Assembly: GCF_025962655.1 (NCBI RefSeq)
Contig: NZ_JAGFPE010000011.1
Coordinates: forward strand, 1-64,000
DNA from: Candidatus Symbiopectobacterium sp. NZEC151
Lineage (GTDB): Bacteria; Pseudomonadota; Gammaproteobacteria; Enterobacterales; Enterobacteriaceae
DNA length: 64,000 bases
Reading direction: 5' to 3'
Shown: piece after piece, positions 49,161 to 58,198 of the stretch
Numbering within the stretch: the first letter of the stretch is position 1
Layout of the letters: every line of letters begins with the position of its first letter
Translations under genes and position numbers: made by a program
Notes under the pieces: generated by a model
What the model saw: only the letters and a program-made list of their open reading frames with translations
Database searches by the model: none
Told to the model about the DNA's origin: nothing

Positions 49161-51443
49161 TCAGAAGTTGTAATTCACACTCATCGACACGCTGCGCGGC
49201 GCGCCATAGGCATAGTTGTCACTGAGGGCGCTGTAATAGTTCTTATCCAACAGATTGTTGACGTTGGCCTGCACCGCCAGCTGTTTGTTGATCTGGTAGC
49301 GACCAAACAGGTTAACCAACGGATAGCTTCCCTGATGCACACGCGTTGCCCCATTCGGCCCCGAGGTATCCACAAAGGTGCCGTTCTGCCAGTTTACCCC
49401 GCCACCCAGCGTCAGTTCCGGCAGCATCGGCAACTGGTAGCGCGTAAACCATTTCAACGAGGTTTGCGGTAGCTGGCTGTTTACCCGGTTATCCGCCGCG
49501 TCTTTGGCAACGTAACGTGCGGCACCGAACGTCATCTGCCAGTTATCCGTCAGGGCACCGTTCAGTTCCAGCTCCACGCCTTTACTGGTTACGCCTTGCG
49601 CACCGTAGTAAGCCTGATCGCTCGACCCAGTGACCTTGTTACTGCCATCGGTCTGCGCCAGATTATCCTGCTCGATGCGGAACAGCGCCATGGATGCCGT
49701 CAGGCGACCATCAAACCAGTCGGATTTCAGACCGGTTTCATAGTTTTTGCCTTCAATCGGTGCCAGGTAGTTGCCGTTAACACTGCGGTTATCTTGCGGC
49801 TGGAAGATAGAGGTGTAGCTGACATAGGCAGAGAGGGTGTCATTGATGTCGTAAATCAACCCGGCATAGGGCGACACCTTGTCTTTGCTGAAGCTGGAGG
49901 TCATGCCGCCCGTGCTCCATTCGGTATAGCGCGCACCAGCCACCAGCGCCAGCGGGTCGGCCAGCGAAAAACGGGCCGCACTGTAGACCGACCGTTGATG
50001 CACGGTATCATCCGAACTTTTGATCTGCGCCTGCCAGTTCGGTTCCGGCGCACTGCCGTTCCAGTTGTAGTAATTGCCCATATCCGCAACCGTCACCGCA
50101 TCGTTCGAGGCGTAGTAGTAGTTGCGCTGGCGACTGAAACCTACCCCGGTAACCAGCTCATGCTGGCGCCCCAGCAGTTCGAACGGACCGCGCACGTAAG
50201 TTTCCAACGCGTCCAGTTTGCGTGTGCCAGTAAACCAGCCAGCACCGCCCGCCAAGCCCTCGCCGGTGGTTTGATCGGGGAAGGTGCCTGATTTGGCAGG
50301 ATCTTTCACGCCATTAGCATCATAATAATCATAAGGTGAAGCGTACATCAGCTTGTCATCAAACTTGGTTTCCGCATGGGTACTGTTGATATGCCAGTCC
50401 CAGCCGTTATCAAACATATGGCTGAACTGGGCGAAAACCTTGTTGGTCTCGATGTTGTAATAGGCCCAGTTTGGGGCGGGATTGAAGCTGCGATCGAAGT
50501 GGGTACGGTTGCCGTTACTGAACCAGGTCGGCAAGCCGCCCCAGGTTGAACCGGGGGTTTTGCTTTCCTGATAATCGTAGCCGAATGACAGCGTGGAATT
50601 ATTGGCCAGATCCGCATCGACAATGCCGGAAATAAATTTTTTGCGCTTATGGTAACGATCGAGCCAGCTATCCTGATCCTGATAGCCGGCAATAATACGC
50701 CCGCGCACGTTGCCGGATTCGGTCAAGGGCGCGGAAAGATCGGTCACATAGCGTTGGTTATTCCACGAGCCGTAACTGGCGGAAACATTGCCGGTCACTT
50801 CCTTGCTGGTGGCGTGTTTGCGCACCATATTCACCGTTGCGGAGGGATTACCGGTTCCGGTTAGCAGGCCGTTGGCACCGCGCACCACTTCGATGCGGTC
50901 ATAGATCGCGGTATCTCCCAGCGCGTCACCAAAATTCCAGGCTTCGGATACCGAAGTGGGGATATCGTCAATGACGAAATTGTTGATGTAGAAACCGCGC
51001 GCATAGTAGCCAATGCGTTCACTGTCGGTATAGTTGCCGGTGACACCAACCACGTTATCCAACACGTCGCCCACCGTTTGCAGGTTCTGATCCTGCATGC
51101 GCTGTTTATTCACGATGGTGATGGATTGCGGAATATCACGCGGACTTAACAGCAAGCGCGTCCCCGCCGAGGTCAATTTGGTGCTGTAGTCGCCGGGCAC
51201 ATCCTGCCCCGCAGCCCCCCCGGTGGCGGTGACCACCAGCGTGTCGCCACTTTTTTTACCCGGTGATGAGGCAGATTGTGCAGCGCTCTGATGGGTGTTG
51301 TCACCCACCGCAGTGCTGGTCTGTGCCGCCCCCGCCAGAGCGGGCCACAGTGCAGCGCCCACACACAGCGCCAAAACAGAAAAACCGCTTACCGATTCCA
51401 TTGCCTGAACCGACTTCGCACAGCCAAACCCTTTTCCTTTCAT
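49161..51443 (-). CDS. fhuE: TonB-dependent ferric siderophore receptor, FhuE-type
   Basis: Outer membrane receptor of 760 residues. Signal peptide about 1-39 (ends LAGA-AQ), TonB box-like DTLVVTA, plug domain (SPRDIPQSITIVNKQRMQDQ; VVRGANGLLTGTGNPSATVN) and a 22-strand barrel ending in Phe (VSMSVNYNF). Long stretches align with E. coli FhuE, the receptor for coprogen and rhodotorulate, for example WLDRYHKRK, FDINDTLSAYVSYTSIFQPQ and LTLGGGVNWQN. It sits directly after fhuB and has its own upstream Fur-like box. Substrate could differ from coprogen because loops vary. Confidence 0.9.
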   Translation of the reverse strand: MKGKGFGCAKSVQAMESVSGFSVLALCVGAALWPALAGAAQTSTAVGDNTHQSAAQSASSPGKKSGDTLVVTATGGAAGQDVPGDYSTKLTSAGTRLLLSPRDIPQSITIVNKQRMQDQNLQTVGDVLDNVVGVTGNYTDSERIGYYARGFYINNFVIDDIPTSVSEAWNFGDALGDTAIYDRIEVVRGANGLLTGTGNPSATVNMVRKHATSKEVTGNVSASYGSWNNQRYVTDLSAPLTESGNVRGRIIAGYQDQDSWLDRYHKRKKFISGIVDADLANNSTLSFGYDYQESKTPGSTWGGLPTWFSNGNRTHFDRSFNPAPNWAYYNIETNKVFAQFSHMFDNGWDWHINSTHAETKFDDKLMYASPYDYYDANGVKDPAKSGTFPDQTTGEGLAGGAGWFTGTRKLDALETYVRGPFELLGRQHELVTGVGFSRQRNYYYASNDAVTVADMGNYYNWNGSAPEPNWQAQIKSSDDTVHQRSVYSAARFSLADPLALVAGARYTEWSTGGMTSSFSKDKVSPYAGLIYDINDTLSAYVSYTSIFQPQDNRSVNGNYLAPIEGKNYETGLKSDWFDGRLTASMALFRIEQDNLAQTDGSNKVTGSSDQAYYGAQGVTSKGVELELNGALTDNWQMTFGAARYVAKDAADNRVNSQLPQTSLKWFTRYQLPMLPELTLGGGVNWQNGTFVDTSGPNGATRVHQGSYPLVNLFGRYQINKQLAVQANVNNLLDKNYYSALSDNYAYGAPRSVSMSVNYNF

Positions 51444-51567
51444 AACGATCCCTTAAGCGTACATCATGCTGACACGACACCGTGTTACCTGGCTATCATC
51501 GGTTTAACGCCCGACAATGGTCGTGCCCCTGAAGCACCAATCTACATATTGAGCCTACATAATATTA

Positions 51568-51586
51568 GATAATGGGAATCACAGTG
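51568..51586 (-). promoter_or_regulatory. Fur box upstream of fhuE
   Basis: GATAATGGGAATCACAGTG on the plus strand matches the GATAATGATAATCATTATC consensus well in its first 14 positions. It lies about 125-143 bp from the fhuE start in the fhuB-fhuE gap. Confidence 0.65.
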
Positions 51587-51654
51587 AGAAGGATTTGCAT
51601 TTGATATGTAAATAGGATTTACCTGTTGGCACGGTTTTTCCTGCCAACAGGGGG

Positions 51655-53643
51655 TTAATGGGTGTGTTTACGCAGCAGATAAATAAAGTAAGGCGCGCCG
51701 ATAAAGGTCGCCAGCAGGCCAGCGGGCACCTGATTAGGAAACAGGATCATGCGGCCCGCCCAATCGGCCAACAGCATCAATATGCCGCCAATCAATGCCG
51801 AGCAGCAAAGCTGAGGGATCACGCGGGAAAATCCCATCATGCGCGCCAGATGCGGCGCCATCAACCCGACAAAGCTGAGTGGTCCCACCGTCAGGGTTGC
51901 CATCGCGGTCAACACCGATGCCAACAGCAAAATCAGCAAGCGCACTGGCGTGACAGCAACGCCCAACGCCTGAGCCGTCACGCTGCCCAACGGCAAAATG
52001 CGCAACCAACGCTGGCACAATGGCACCATAAGGGCTAACACCAGTGCCACACCCGCGGTGTTGATCGCCTGTTCAGATTCAACGCCGTAGGTTGAACCGG
52101 AAATCCAGGTGATGACACCGCTCATGCGCGGATCGCCGCTCGCTAACAGCAGCGTAAGCACGGTGGAAAATGCGGTACTCAGAGCAATCCCGGCCAATAG
52201 CATGCGCTGCGTAGAAAACCCACCGCGACTGGCGATGGTGATCATCACCAGCAATGTCAACGCCGCGCCCGCGCTGCCCGCTGGCAACTGCCATGCGCTG
52301 GTGTCTCCCGGTATCAGGAACAGCAATAGAATGACCCCGGTCGCGGCACCCGCACTGATGCCCAACACTTCCGGGCTGCCCATCGGGTTAGCCGTCAGTT
52401 TCTGAATCAGTGTGCCTGCCATCGCCAGCATCATGCCCGCCGTCAGTGCCGCCACCGCGCGCGGCCAGCGCCAGGGCAACAGCTGTGCCAGCTCCTCACC
52501 GTGGCTCCATTGCCAGCCTTGTGCGCCTTTACCCAGCATCAGCGCTATTGCCAAAGCGCCCAGCAACAACACTATCCCTGCCAGCAGCCAGCGTCCCCAA
52601 CGGGGTGCGGCGGCGTTAATCTCTCCAGATGGCACCAGCGCAGGCTGGTGCGTGGTGCGTAAGCGCGGCAGCAGCCATAGCAGCAGTGGAGCACCAATCA
52701 GCGCCGTCACCGCGCCAGTCGGTACTTCACGCCAGACGCGGGTCAGCCACAGCACGGTTTGATCGGTCAATCCCAGCAACAACGCCCCTAACAATGGCGC
52801 CAGCCAGAGCCGTTGCCACACGCGGCGAGCGCCCAGCATGCGGGCCAGCAACGGGGCAAACAGGCCAACAAAGCCGATAATCCCCGCCACGTTCACCAGT
52901 TGTGCGCTGAGGAAAATCGCGACGCCGAGCGTGGTTAAGCGCGCCAGCACCAATCCCAATCCCAGATTACGTGCCACGCCATCATCCAGCCCCAGCAGGG
53001 TCAGCGGGCGCAACAGCAGCAACGCTAGCGCAAAGCACACCAGCAACCGGGGAAGCAGAAACGCCACGCGGCTCCAATCCTGCTGGTTCAGCATGCCGCT
53101 GCTCCACAAAAACAGGTTTTGTAGCTGCTCATGGTTAAACAACACCAGCAGTTGATTGACGGCAGCACAGTAAAAACTCAGCACCAGCCCAGCGAGCAGC
53201 AACGTAATCGGTGACATCTGCTTGCCCCATGAAAGGCCAAACACCAGTACGCCGATACCGAGCGCCCCCGCCATCGCCATCCACTGCTGCGCCGCTTCGC
53301 CGCCCGGCAGCATCCATAAGGTTGCAACCGTCACCCCGAGTTGAGCGCCGGTGGCAATGCCCAGCGTAGCCGGTTCCGCGAGCGGGTTGCGCAGCACCTG
53401 CTGAAACAGCAGCCCCGCTAACCCCAGCCCCGCACCGACCAGCAGCGAGAGTGCCACACGCGGCAACAGGCTGTAATGGAACAGCAGTTGGCGCAAATCC
53501 TCCGGTTCAGGGTTTGTCACGGCCTGCCACCACGTCGCCGTTGGCAATGCCTGGCGCAGATTGACAGCCATCATCAACAGCAGCAACGCCAGCAGGCTGG
53601 CAACCGTCAGCACCGCGCCAGAGCGCTTAGACGCTGGCATCAT
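51655..53643 (-). CDS. fhuB: Ferric hydroxamate ABC transporter permease FhuB
   Basis: Double-length inner membrane permease (662 residues, about 20 helices) made of two homologous FecCD-type halves: RVALSLLVGAGLGLAGLLFQ in the first and PRAVAALTAGMMLAMAGTLIQ in the second. Ends FIGAPYFIYLLRK as in E. coli. I placed the start at the ATG with AGGAGG six bases upstream; it overlaps the fhuD stop by 17 bp. The frame extends 36 codons further upstream inside fhuD without conservation. Confidence 0.95.
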   Translation of the reverse strand: MMPASKRSGAVLTVASLLALLLLMMAVNLRQALPTATWWQAVTNPEPEDLRQLLFHYSLLPRVALSLLVGAGLGLAGLLFQQVLRNPLAEPATLGIATGAQLGVTVATLWMLPGGEAAQQWMAMAGALGIGVLVFGLSWGKQMSPITLLLAGLVLSFYCAAVNQLLVLFNHEQLQNLFLWSSGMLNQQDWSRVAFLLPRLLVCFALALLLLRPLTLLGLDDGVARNLGLGLVLARLTTLGVAIFLSAQLVNVAGIIGFVGLFAPLLARMLGARRVWQRLWLAPLLGALLLGLTDQTVLWLTRVWREVPTGAVTALIGAPLLLWLLPRLRTTHQPALVPSGEINAAAPRWGRWLLAGIVLLLGALAIALMLGKGAQGWQWSHGEELAQLLPWRWPRAVAALTAGMMLAMAGTLIQKLTANPMGSPEVLGISAGAATGVILLLFLIPGDTSAWQLPAGSAGAALTLLVMITIASRGGFSTQRMLLAGIALSTAFSTVLTLLLASGDPRMSGVITWISGSTYGVESEQAINTAGVALVLALMVPLCQRWLRILPLGSVTAQALGVAVTPVRLLILLLASVLTAMATLTVGPLSFVGLMAPHLARMMGFSRVIPQLCCSALIGGILMLLADWAGRMILFPNQVPAGLLATFIGAPYFIYLLRKHTH

Positions 53644-54541
53644 GGCGAGCCTCCTGCGCATCCTGCAATACCTGACAAAAACGCATTGCAGACAGCGTGC
53701 TGCCATACAACCACACCGCGGGCACCCGCTGCCAGCGCTGTTGGCGCACAAACGGCAGCGCCTGCCATAACGGGCTGCGTTCTACCTGCGCCATCATGGC
53801 CTCGTCGCCGTGACCAAAACAGATGGCGTTGGCATCCTGAATGTCTGCCAGACGCTCAACGCCCACCACCACGCTGCCCCAGAAACTGGTTTCTTCACGC
53901 CAGGCATTTTCAATGCCAAGTTCATCCATCACTTCCTGAAACAGGCTGTTCTTCGCGATAATCAAGACGTGCGTGCTGTCGATAAAAGAGAACAGCAGCA
54001 GCGGACGACGGGTGTAGGACTGCAACTGCACCTTGGCCTGCTGCATAAACGTTGAGAAGGTGTGCAGATGCTGCTCTGCGGCATCAGGGATGGCTAACCG
54101 CTGCGCCAGTTGGCGCAGCGACGCTTTTGCCATAGTCAACGGCCGCCCGGCGTCGTTGTTAAAGGTGAACCCCATGGTCGGGGCAATACGCGACATTTTC
54201 TCTACCGACGGGCCGTAGCCCGCAGAGTAGACCATCAACGAAGGCCGCAACTGCGCCAACAGTTCCATATTAGGTTCAGTACGGAAGCCGACATCAATCA
54301 CCGACTCGGGCAGTTGCGGCTCCGCAACCCACAGCCGATAATTCGGGATTTCAGCCACACCCAGCGGCGTAATGCCCAGCGCCAGCAGCAGCTCAGCAGG
54401 CAACCACTCTAGCGCCACGATACGACGCAGATCTGGCGGTGTCTCGGTTTTTGCCCAGGCAGAGAAGCACAGAGGGGAAAGCAACAGCGCCGTCAGCACG
54501 CGACGGCGATCGTGATTAATGTGATGGGATAACGAAGCCAT
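53627..54541 (-). CDS. fhuD: Periplasmic hydroxamate siderophore-binding protein FhuD
   Basis: Binds ferrichrome-type siderophores and passes them to FhuB. About 304 residues, with a twin-arginine-like N-terminus (DRRRVLTALLLSPL). RIVALEWLPAELLLALGITPLGVA, FRTEPNMELL and RVPAVWLYGSTLSAM match E. coli FhuD. The ATG used lies 2 bp after the fhuC stop; a GTG three codons earlier overlapping fhuC is possible. Confidence 0.95.
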   Translation of the reverse strand: MASLSHHINHDRRRVLTALLLSPLCFSAWAKTETPPDLRRIVALEWLPAELLLALGITPLGVAEIPNYRLWVAEPQLPESVIDVGFRTEPNMELLAQLRPSLMVYSAGYGPSVEKMSRIAPTMGFTFNNDAGRPLTMAKASLRQLAQRLAIPDAAEQHLHTFSTFMQQAKVQLQSYTRRPLLLFSFIDSTHVLIIAKNSLFQEVMDELGIENAWREETSFWGSVVVGVERLADIQDANAICFGHGDEAMMAQVERSPLWQALPFVRQQRWQRVPAVWLYGSTLSAMRFCQVLQDAQEARHDASV

Positions 54542-54543
54542 GT

Positions 54544-55371
54544 TTAGCACACAAAGCTGACTGGCGCACCGCCGCCAGGATGCGGCAGGATCCCCATCGG
54601 AATGCCGTACACCGCCTCAAGCACCTGCGGCGTCATGATGGCATCAGGCGTCCCCTGTGCAATCATTTCCCCACCGCGCAGCGCTACCAGATAATCGCAG
54701 TAGCGCGCCGCCATATTGATATCGTGCAGCACGGCGATCACCGTCAGCCCCTGCTCACGGCTCATACGTTGAATCAGGGCCAGTACCTCAACCTGATGCG
54801 CAATGTCTAACGCCGATGTCGGCTCATCCAGCAGCAGACAACGGCTGTCCTGCGCCACCGTCATTGCCAGCCAGGCGCGTTGACGTTCACCGCCGGACAG
54901 GCTGTCCACCAGACGGTGAGCGAACGGCTTCAGCCCCACGACGGCGATAGCATTTTCCACCTTTTCGCGATCGGTACTGCCAAAGCGCCCGAGCGCGCCG
55001 TGCCACGGATAACGCCCTAGCGCCACTAGCTCACGCACCGTCATGCCTTCCGCAGCCGGGAGCTGTTGGGGCAGATAAGCAACCTGTCGGGCAAAGGATT
55101 TGCTGTCCCAGCCGGGCAACGGCGTGTCCTTGACCGATATCACCCCGGTACTCGGCGTTTGATGACGCCCCAGCATCTTCAACAACGTTGATTTGCCTGA
55201 GCCGTTGTGACCAATCAACCCGCACACTTTACCGATGGGAAATGTCAGAGAAAGCGGATGCAGCAGGGTGCGACCAGGCACAGAGAAGCTGACATCGTCG
55301 AGACGAAAGGTGGTATCCGGCCCATTATCAGCCCGCACCGATTCATGAAAAGACGTGTCTGGATTTTGCAT
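54544..55371 (-). CDS. fhuC: Ferric hydroxamate ABC transporter ATPase FhuC
   Basis: Powers siderophore import through FhuB. The 275 residues have Walker A GHNGSGKST, signature LSGGERQR, Walker B CLLLDEPTSALD and H-loop VLHDINMA. First gene of the fhuC-fhuD-fhuB operon; in E. coli the receptor gene fhuA would precede it but here mrcB does. Confidence 0.97.
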   Translation of the reverse strand: MQNPDTSFHESVRADNGPDTTFRLDDVSFSVPGRTLLHPLSLTFPIGKVCGLIGHNGSGKSTLLKMLGRHQTPSTGVISVKDTPLPGWDSKSFARQVAYLPQQLPAAEGMTVRELVALGRYPWHGALGRFGSTDREKVENAIAVVGLKPFAHRLVDSLSGGERQRAWLAMTVAQDSRCLLLDEPTSALDIAHQVEVLALIQRMSREQGLTVIAVLHDINMAARYCDYLVALRGGEMIAQGTPDAIMTPQVLEAVYGIPMGILPHPGGGAPVSFVC

Positions 55372-55454
55372 AACCGTCGTAACCCGTTGTTGCTGTCCGC
55401 CGTTCGTCAGGTAGCGGCGCTTTTCACCGTGGCGCTACCGACGCAAAAGAGAAC

Positions 55455-55470
55455 GATAATGATTATTATC
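55455..55470 (-). promoter_or_regulatory. Fur box upstream of fhuC
   Basis: GATAATGATTATTATC reads as overlapping GATAAT-type hexamers in both orientations, about 84-99 bp before fhuC. Strong match for Fur control of the hydroxamate operon. Confidence 0.85.
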
Positions 55471-55530
55471 AAGAGCGGGAATGATAGGCGGACAGGATCC
55501 CTCTCGCAAGAGTTTTAAACCCAAAAAGCA

Positions 55531-55563
55531 CAACGCCCCGGCGCAGGTCGCGTCGGGGCGTTG
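55531..55563 (-). terminator. mrcB terminator
   Basis: On the minus strand CAACGCCCCG pairs with CGGGGCGTTG, followed by TGCTTTTTGGG, 22 bp after the mrcB stop. Confidence 0.88.
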
Positions 55564-55585
55564 TTCATCAACCTAAACCACGTGG

Positions 55586-58063
55586 TTACTGACCAAACAT
55601 CTCTTTGATCCAGTCAGCGACACCGCTGTCGTTTTGCTGGGCAGGCGCCTGTTGTTGCTGTTGGGAACTCTGGCACAGCGCCTGCGGATTCTCCGTCCAC
55701 ACCGGCAATGCCCGGCCTGCGCTGCCATTACAGATAAACTGACCACCACCGTCAACGGTCATGGTGGCGATGCCTTCCGGCGGCGTCAGCATCAGCGCCA
55801 GCGGCGTCTGGTTTTCCAGATAGCGGCGATAAAGGGTTAACGCACCGTTGGCACCGGTCAGTTTTGCCGGACCGTTGTTATCACGCCCCACCCAGGCGAT
55901 CGCCACTTCTTTGCCATCAATACCGGCAAACCAACTGTCGCGCAGGTCGTTGGTGGTCCCGGTTTTCGCCGCCAGATGGTAATTGGGGAACTTCACCGCC
56001 AATGAGCGTGAGGTACCGCGCTCAACCACTTGCTGCATGCCATACAGCGTCAGGTACGCCGCCTGGGCTGGCACCGCACGCTCGGCCTGCGGGAAGCTTT
56101 GATACAGCACGCTGCCGTCTTCCGCAATCACCGAACGCAGCGCCGACAACGACGCGCGATTACCGCCGCTGGCGATGGTTTGATACTCCTGCGCCACTTC
56201 CATCGGCGTCAGGCTGATGGCCCCCAGCAGCATGGCGGGCACCGGTTGGATCACTTCTTTCGGGATCCCGAGGCGTTGGAGCGTGATGCTGATCTGATCC
56301 AGACCGACCTTCATCCCCAGATTGACCGTCGGCACGTTAAGCGAGTTGGCTAATGCATCCACCAACATCACACGTCCACGGAACTGACGATCGTAGTTGT
56401 TCGGCTGCCACACCTGCCCGTTCGGTTGCTTGAGCGAGAGCGGCTCATCCGCTAACCAGGTGTTGAGACGGAAGGTGTCGGGCTGACTCAACGCGGTCAG
56501 GTAAGTCGGGGGTTTTGCCAGTGAACCCACAGGACGACGCGCCTGCATCGCACGGTTAAAACCGGCGTATTGGGTTTGAGCACCGCCCACCATGGCGCGA
56601 ATTTCACCGCTGAAACGATCGACAACCACCATGGCCGATTCCAGATCGTTAACGTTACGCGCCGCGCGCAACGCCGGAATCCCCTCCTCCACCGCTTTTT
56701 CAGCCGCATCCTGCGACACCGGATCCAGCGTGGTGAAAATCTTCACGCCAGAAAGATCCTTTACCTTATCCCCCAGGCGCTGCTGCAACTCTTGGCGCAC
56801 CAGTTGCATAAAGGCGGGCTGCGGTGTGATCACCCCCCCTTTCGGCTGCACCCCTAACGGGCGAGCGCTCAGCATGTTGTAGAGGTCTTCGTCAATAATC
56901 TGCTGGTTTTGCAGCAAACGCAGCACCAGATTACGGCGCTCTAATGTCAGTTGCGGGTTACGCCACGGGTTATACAGCGAAGCGCCTTTTACCATGCCGA
57001 CCAACAGCGCCTGCTGATCCAGACTCAGTTCATTGACCGGACGACCGAAGTAGTAAAGGCTGGCAAGCGGGAAACCGCGAATCTGATCGTTGCCACTCTG
57101 GCCGAGATACACTTCGTTCAGGTACAGCTCAAGAATGCGATCCTTGCTGTAGCGGTAATCCATGATCAACGCCATGTAGGCTTCGTTCGCCTTACGCCAC
57201 AGGGATCGTTCATTGGTGAGAAACAGGTTTTTCACCAACTGCTGCGTCAGGGTACTCCCGCCCTGCACCGCACGGCCTGCCGTGATGTTCGCCAGAAAAG
57301 CACGGCCAATAGAAAGGAAGCTGATGCCGTCATGCTGATAGAAATGGCGGTCTTCGGTCGCGACCAGCGTGTCGACCAGTAAATCAGGGAAACCGGAGCG
57401 CTGCACAAACAGTCGCTGCTCCCCGTTGGGGGATTGCATCATGGTGATCAGACGCGGATCGAGGCGGAAGAAACCAAAATTGCGTTGGTTCTCCAGATTT
57501 TGGATCTGAGCCAAACGATCGTTGGTAAAGATCAGTCGGGCGTTGATCTGCCCTTCCTTGCCATCGGGGAAATCAAACGGGCGACGAAGTATATCAATGG
57601 TGTTGCCACGCACGCTGAATTCGCCCGGCCGGGTGATGCGCGATACCTGACGGTATTGCATCCCTTCCAGCAGGTTTATCATCTCTTTCTGGCTGTAGGA
57701 CATGCCCGGCTCGAGGTTCACCATCCGGCCATACACCGCCGCAGGCAGTTGCCACACTTTGCCTTCGATTCGGCTGCGAATCTGGCTGTCGAGATAGACG
57801 CCATACAGCGCCAGCACCACGGCGAAGACCAGCGATAGCTTAATGAACAACCCAAGCCAGCGTCTTTTTTTACGCGGTTTTTTGCTCATCTCGTCCTCAT
57901 CGTCGTACTCGTCATCGTCTTCATCAATGTCATCCTGATAGACGTCATCCTCTTCTTCATAGTCATCCTTTCTACTACGACGCCGGGTCGCCTGAGGGCG
58001 CGGCGGTTTTCGTCCTGACGCTCTTCCTTTGCGTCCGATAGGTTCACGATCGTCCTGTGACAT
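55586..58063 (-). CDS. mrcB: Penicillin-binding protein 1b (bifunctional transglycosylase/transpeptidase)
   Basis: Polymerises and cross-links peptidoglycan. The 825 residues have a highly charged cytoplasmic tail ([20 protein letters not shown] region), one transmembrane helix at about 70-92, the UB2H domain, a transglycosylase domain with the catalytic Glu in [10 protein letters not shown] and [15 protein letters not shown], and a transpeptidase domain with SLAK, SLN and KTGTTND motifs. The C-terminus is Gln-rich ([10 protein letters not shown]). Confidence 0.98.
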   Translation of the reverse strand: MSQDDREPIGRKGRASGRKPPRPQATRRRSRKDDYEEEDDVYQDDIDEDDDEYDDEDEMSKKPRKKRRWLGLFIKLSLVFAVVLALYGVYLDSQIRSRIEGKVWQLPAAVYGRMVNLEPGMSYSQKEMINLLEGMQYRQVSRITRPGEFSVRGNTIDILRRPFDFPDGKEGQINARLIFTNDRLAQIQNLENQRNFGFFRLDPRLITMMQSPNGEQRLFVQRSGFPDLLVDTLVATEDRHFYQHDGISFLSIGRAFLANITAGRAVQGGSTLTQQLVKNLFLTNERSLWRKANEAYMALIMDYRYSKDRILELYLNEVYLGQSGNDQIRGFPLASLYYFGRPVNELSLDQQALLVGMVKGASLYNPWRNPQLTLERRNLVLRLLQNQQIIDEDLYNMLSARPLGVQPKGGVITPQPAFMQLVRQELQQRLGDKVKDLSGVKIFTTLDPVSQDAAEKAVEEGIPALRAARNVNDLESAMVVVDRFSGEIRAMVGGAQTQYAGFNRAMQARRPVGSLAKPPTYLTALSQPDTFRLNTWLADEPLSLKQPNGQVWQPNNYDRQFRGRVMLVDALANSLNVPTVNLGMKVGLDQISITLQRLGIPKEVIQPVPAMLLGAISLTPMEVAQEYQTIASGGNRASLSALRSVIAEDGSVLYQSFPQAERAVPAQAAYLTLYGMQQVVERGTSRSLAVKFPNYHLAAKTGTTNDLRDSWFAGIDGKEVAIAWVGRDNNGPAKLTGANGALTLYRRYLENQTPLALMLTPPEGIATMTVDGGGQFICNGSAGRALPVWTENPQALCQSSQQQQQAPAQQNDSGVADWIKEMFGQ

Positions 58064-58198
58064 TGCGGTTACTTCTCCGTCAGGTTAATGACAATAACAG
58101 CACCACTATAGACGTTGGCGCTGACTGTCGTCGCTTACTCTGTTGTTCCGCCCGGTTTCAGAAAAGCAGAACCGTCCGAAATACGTTGCGATAACGTA

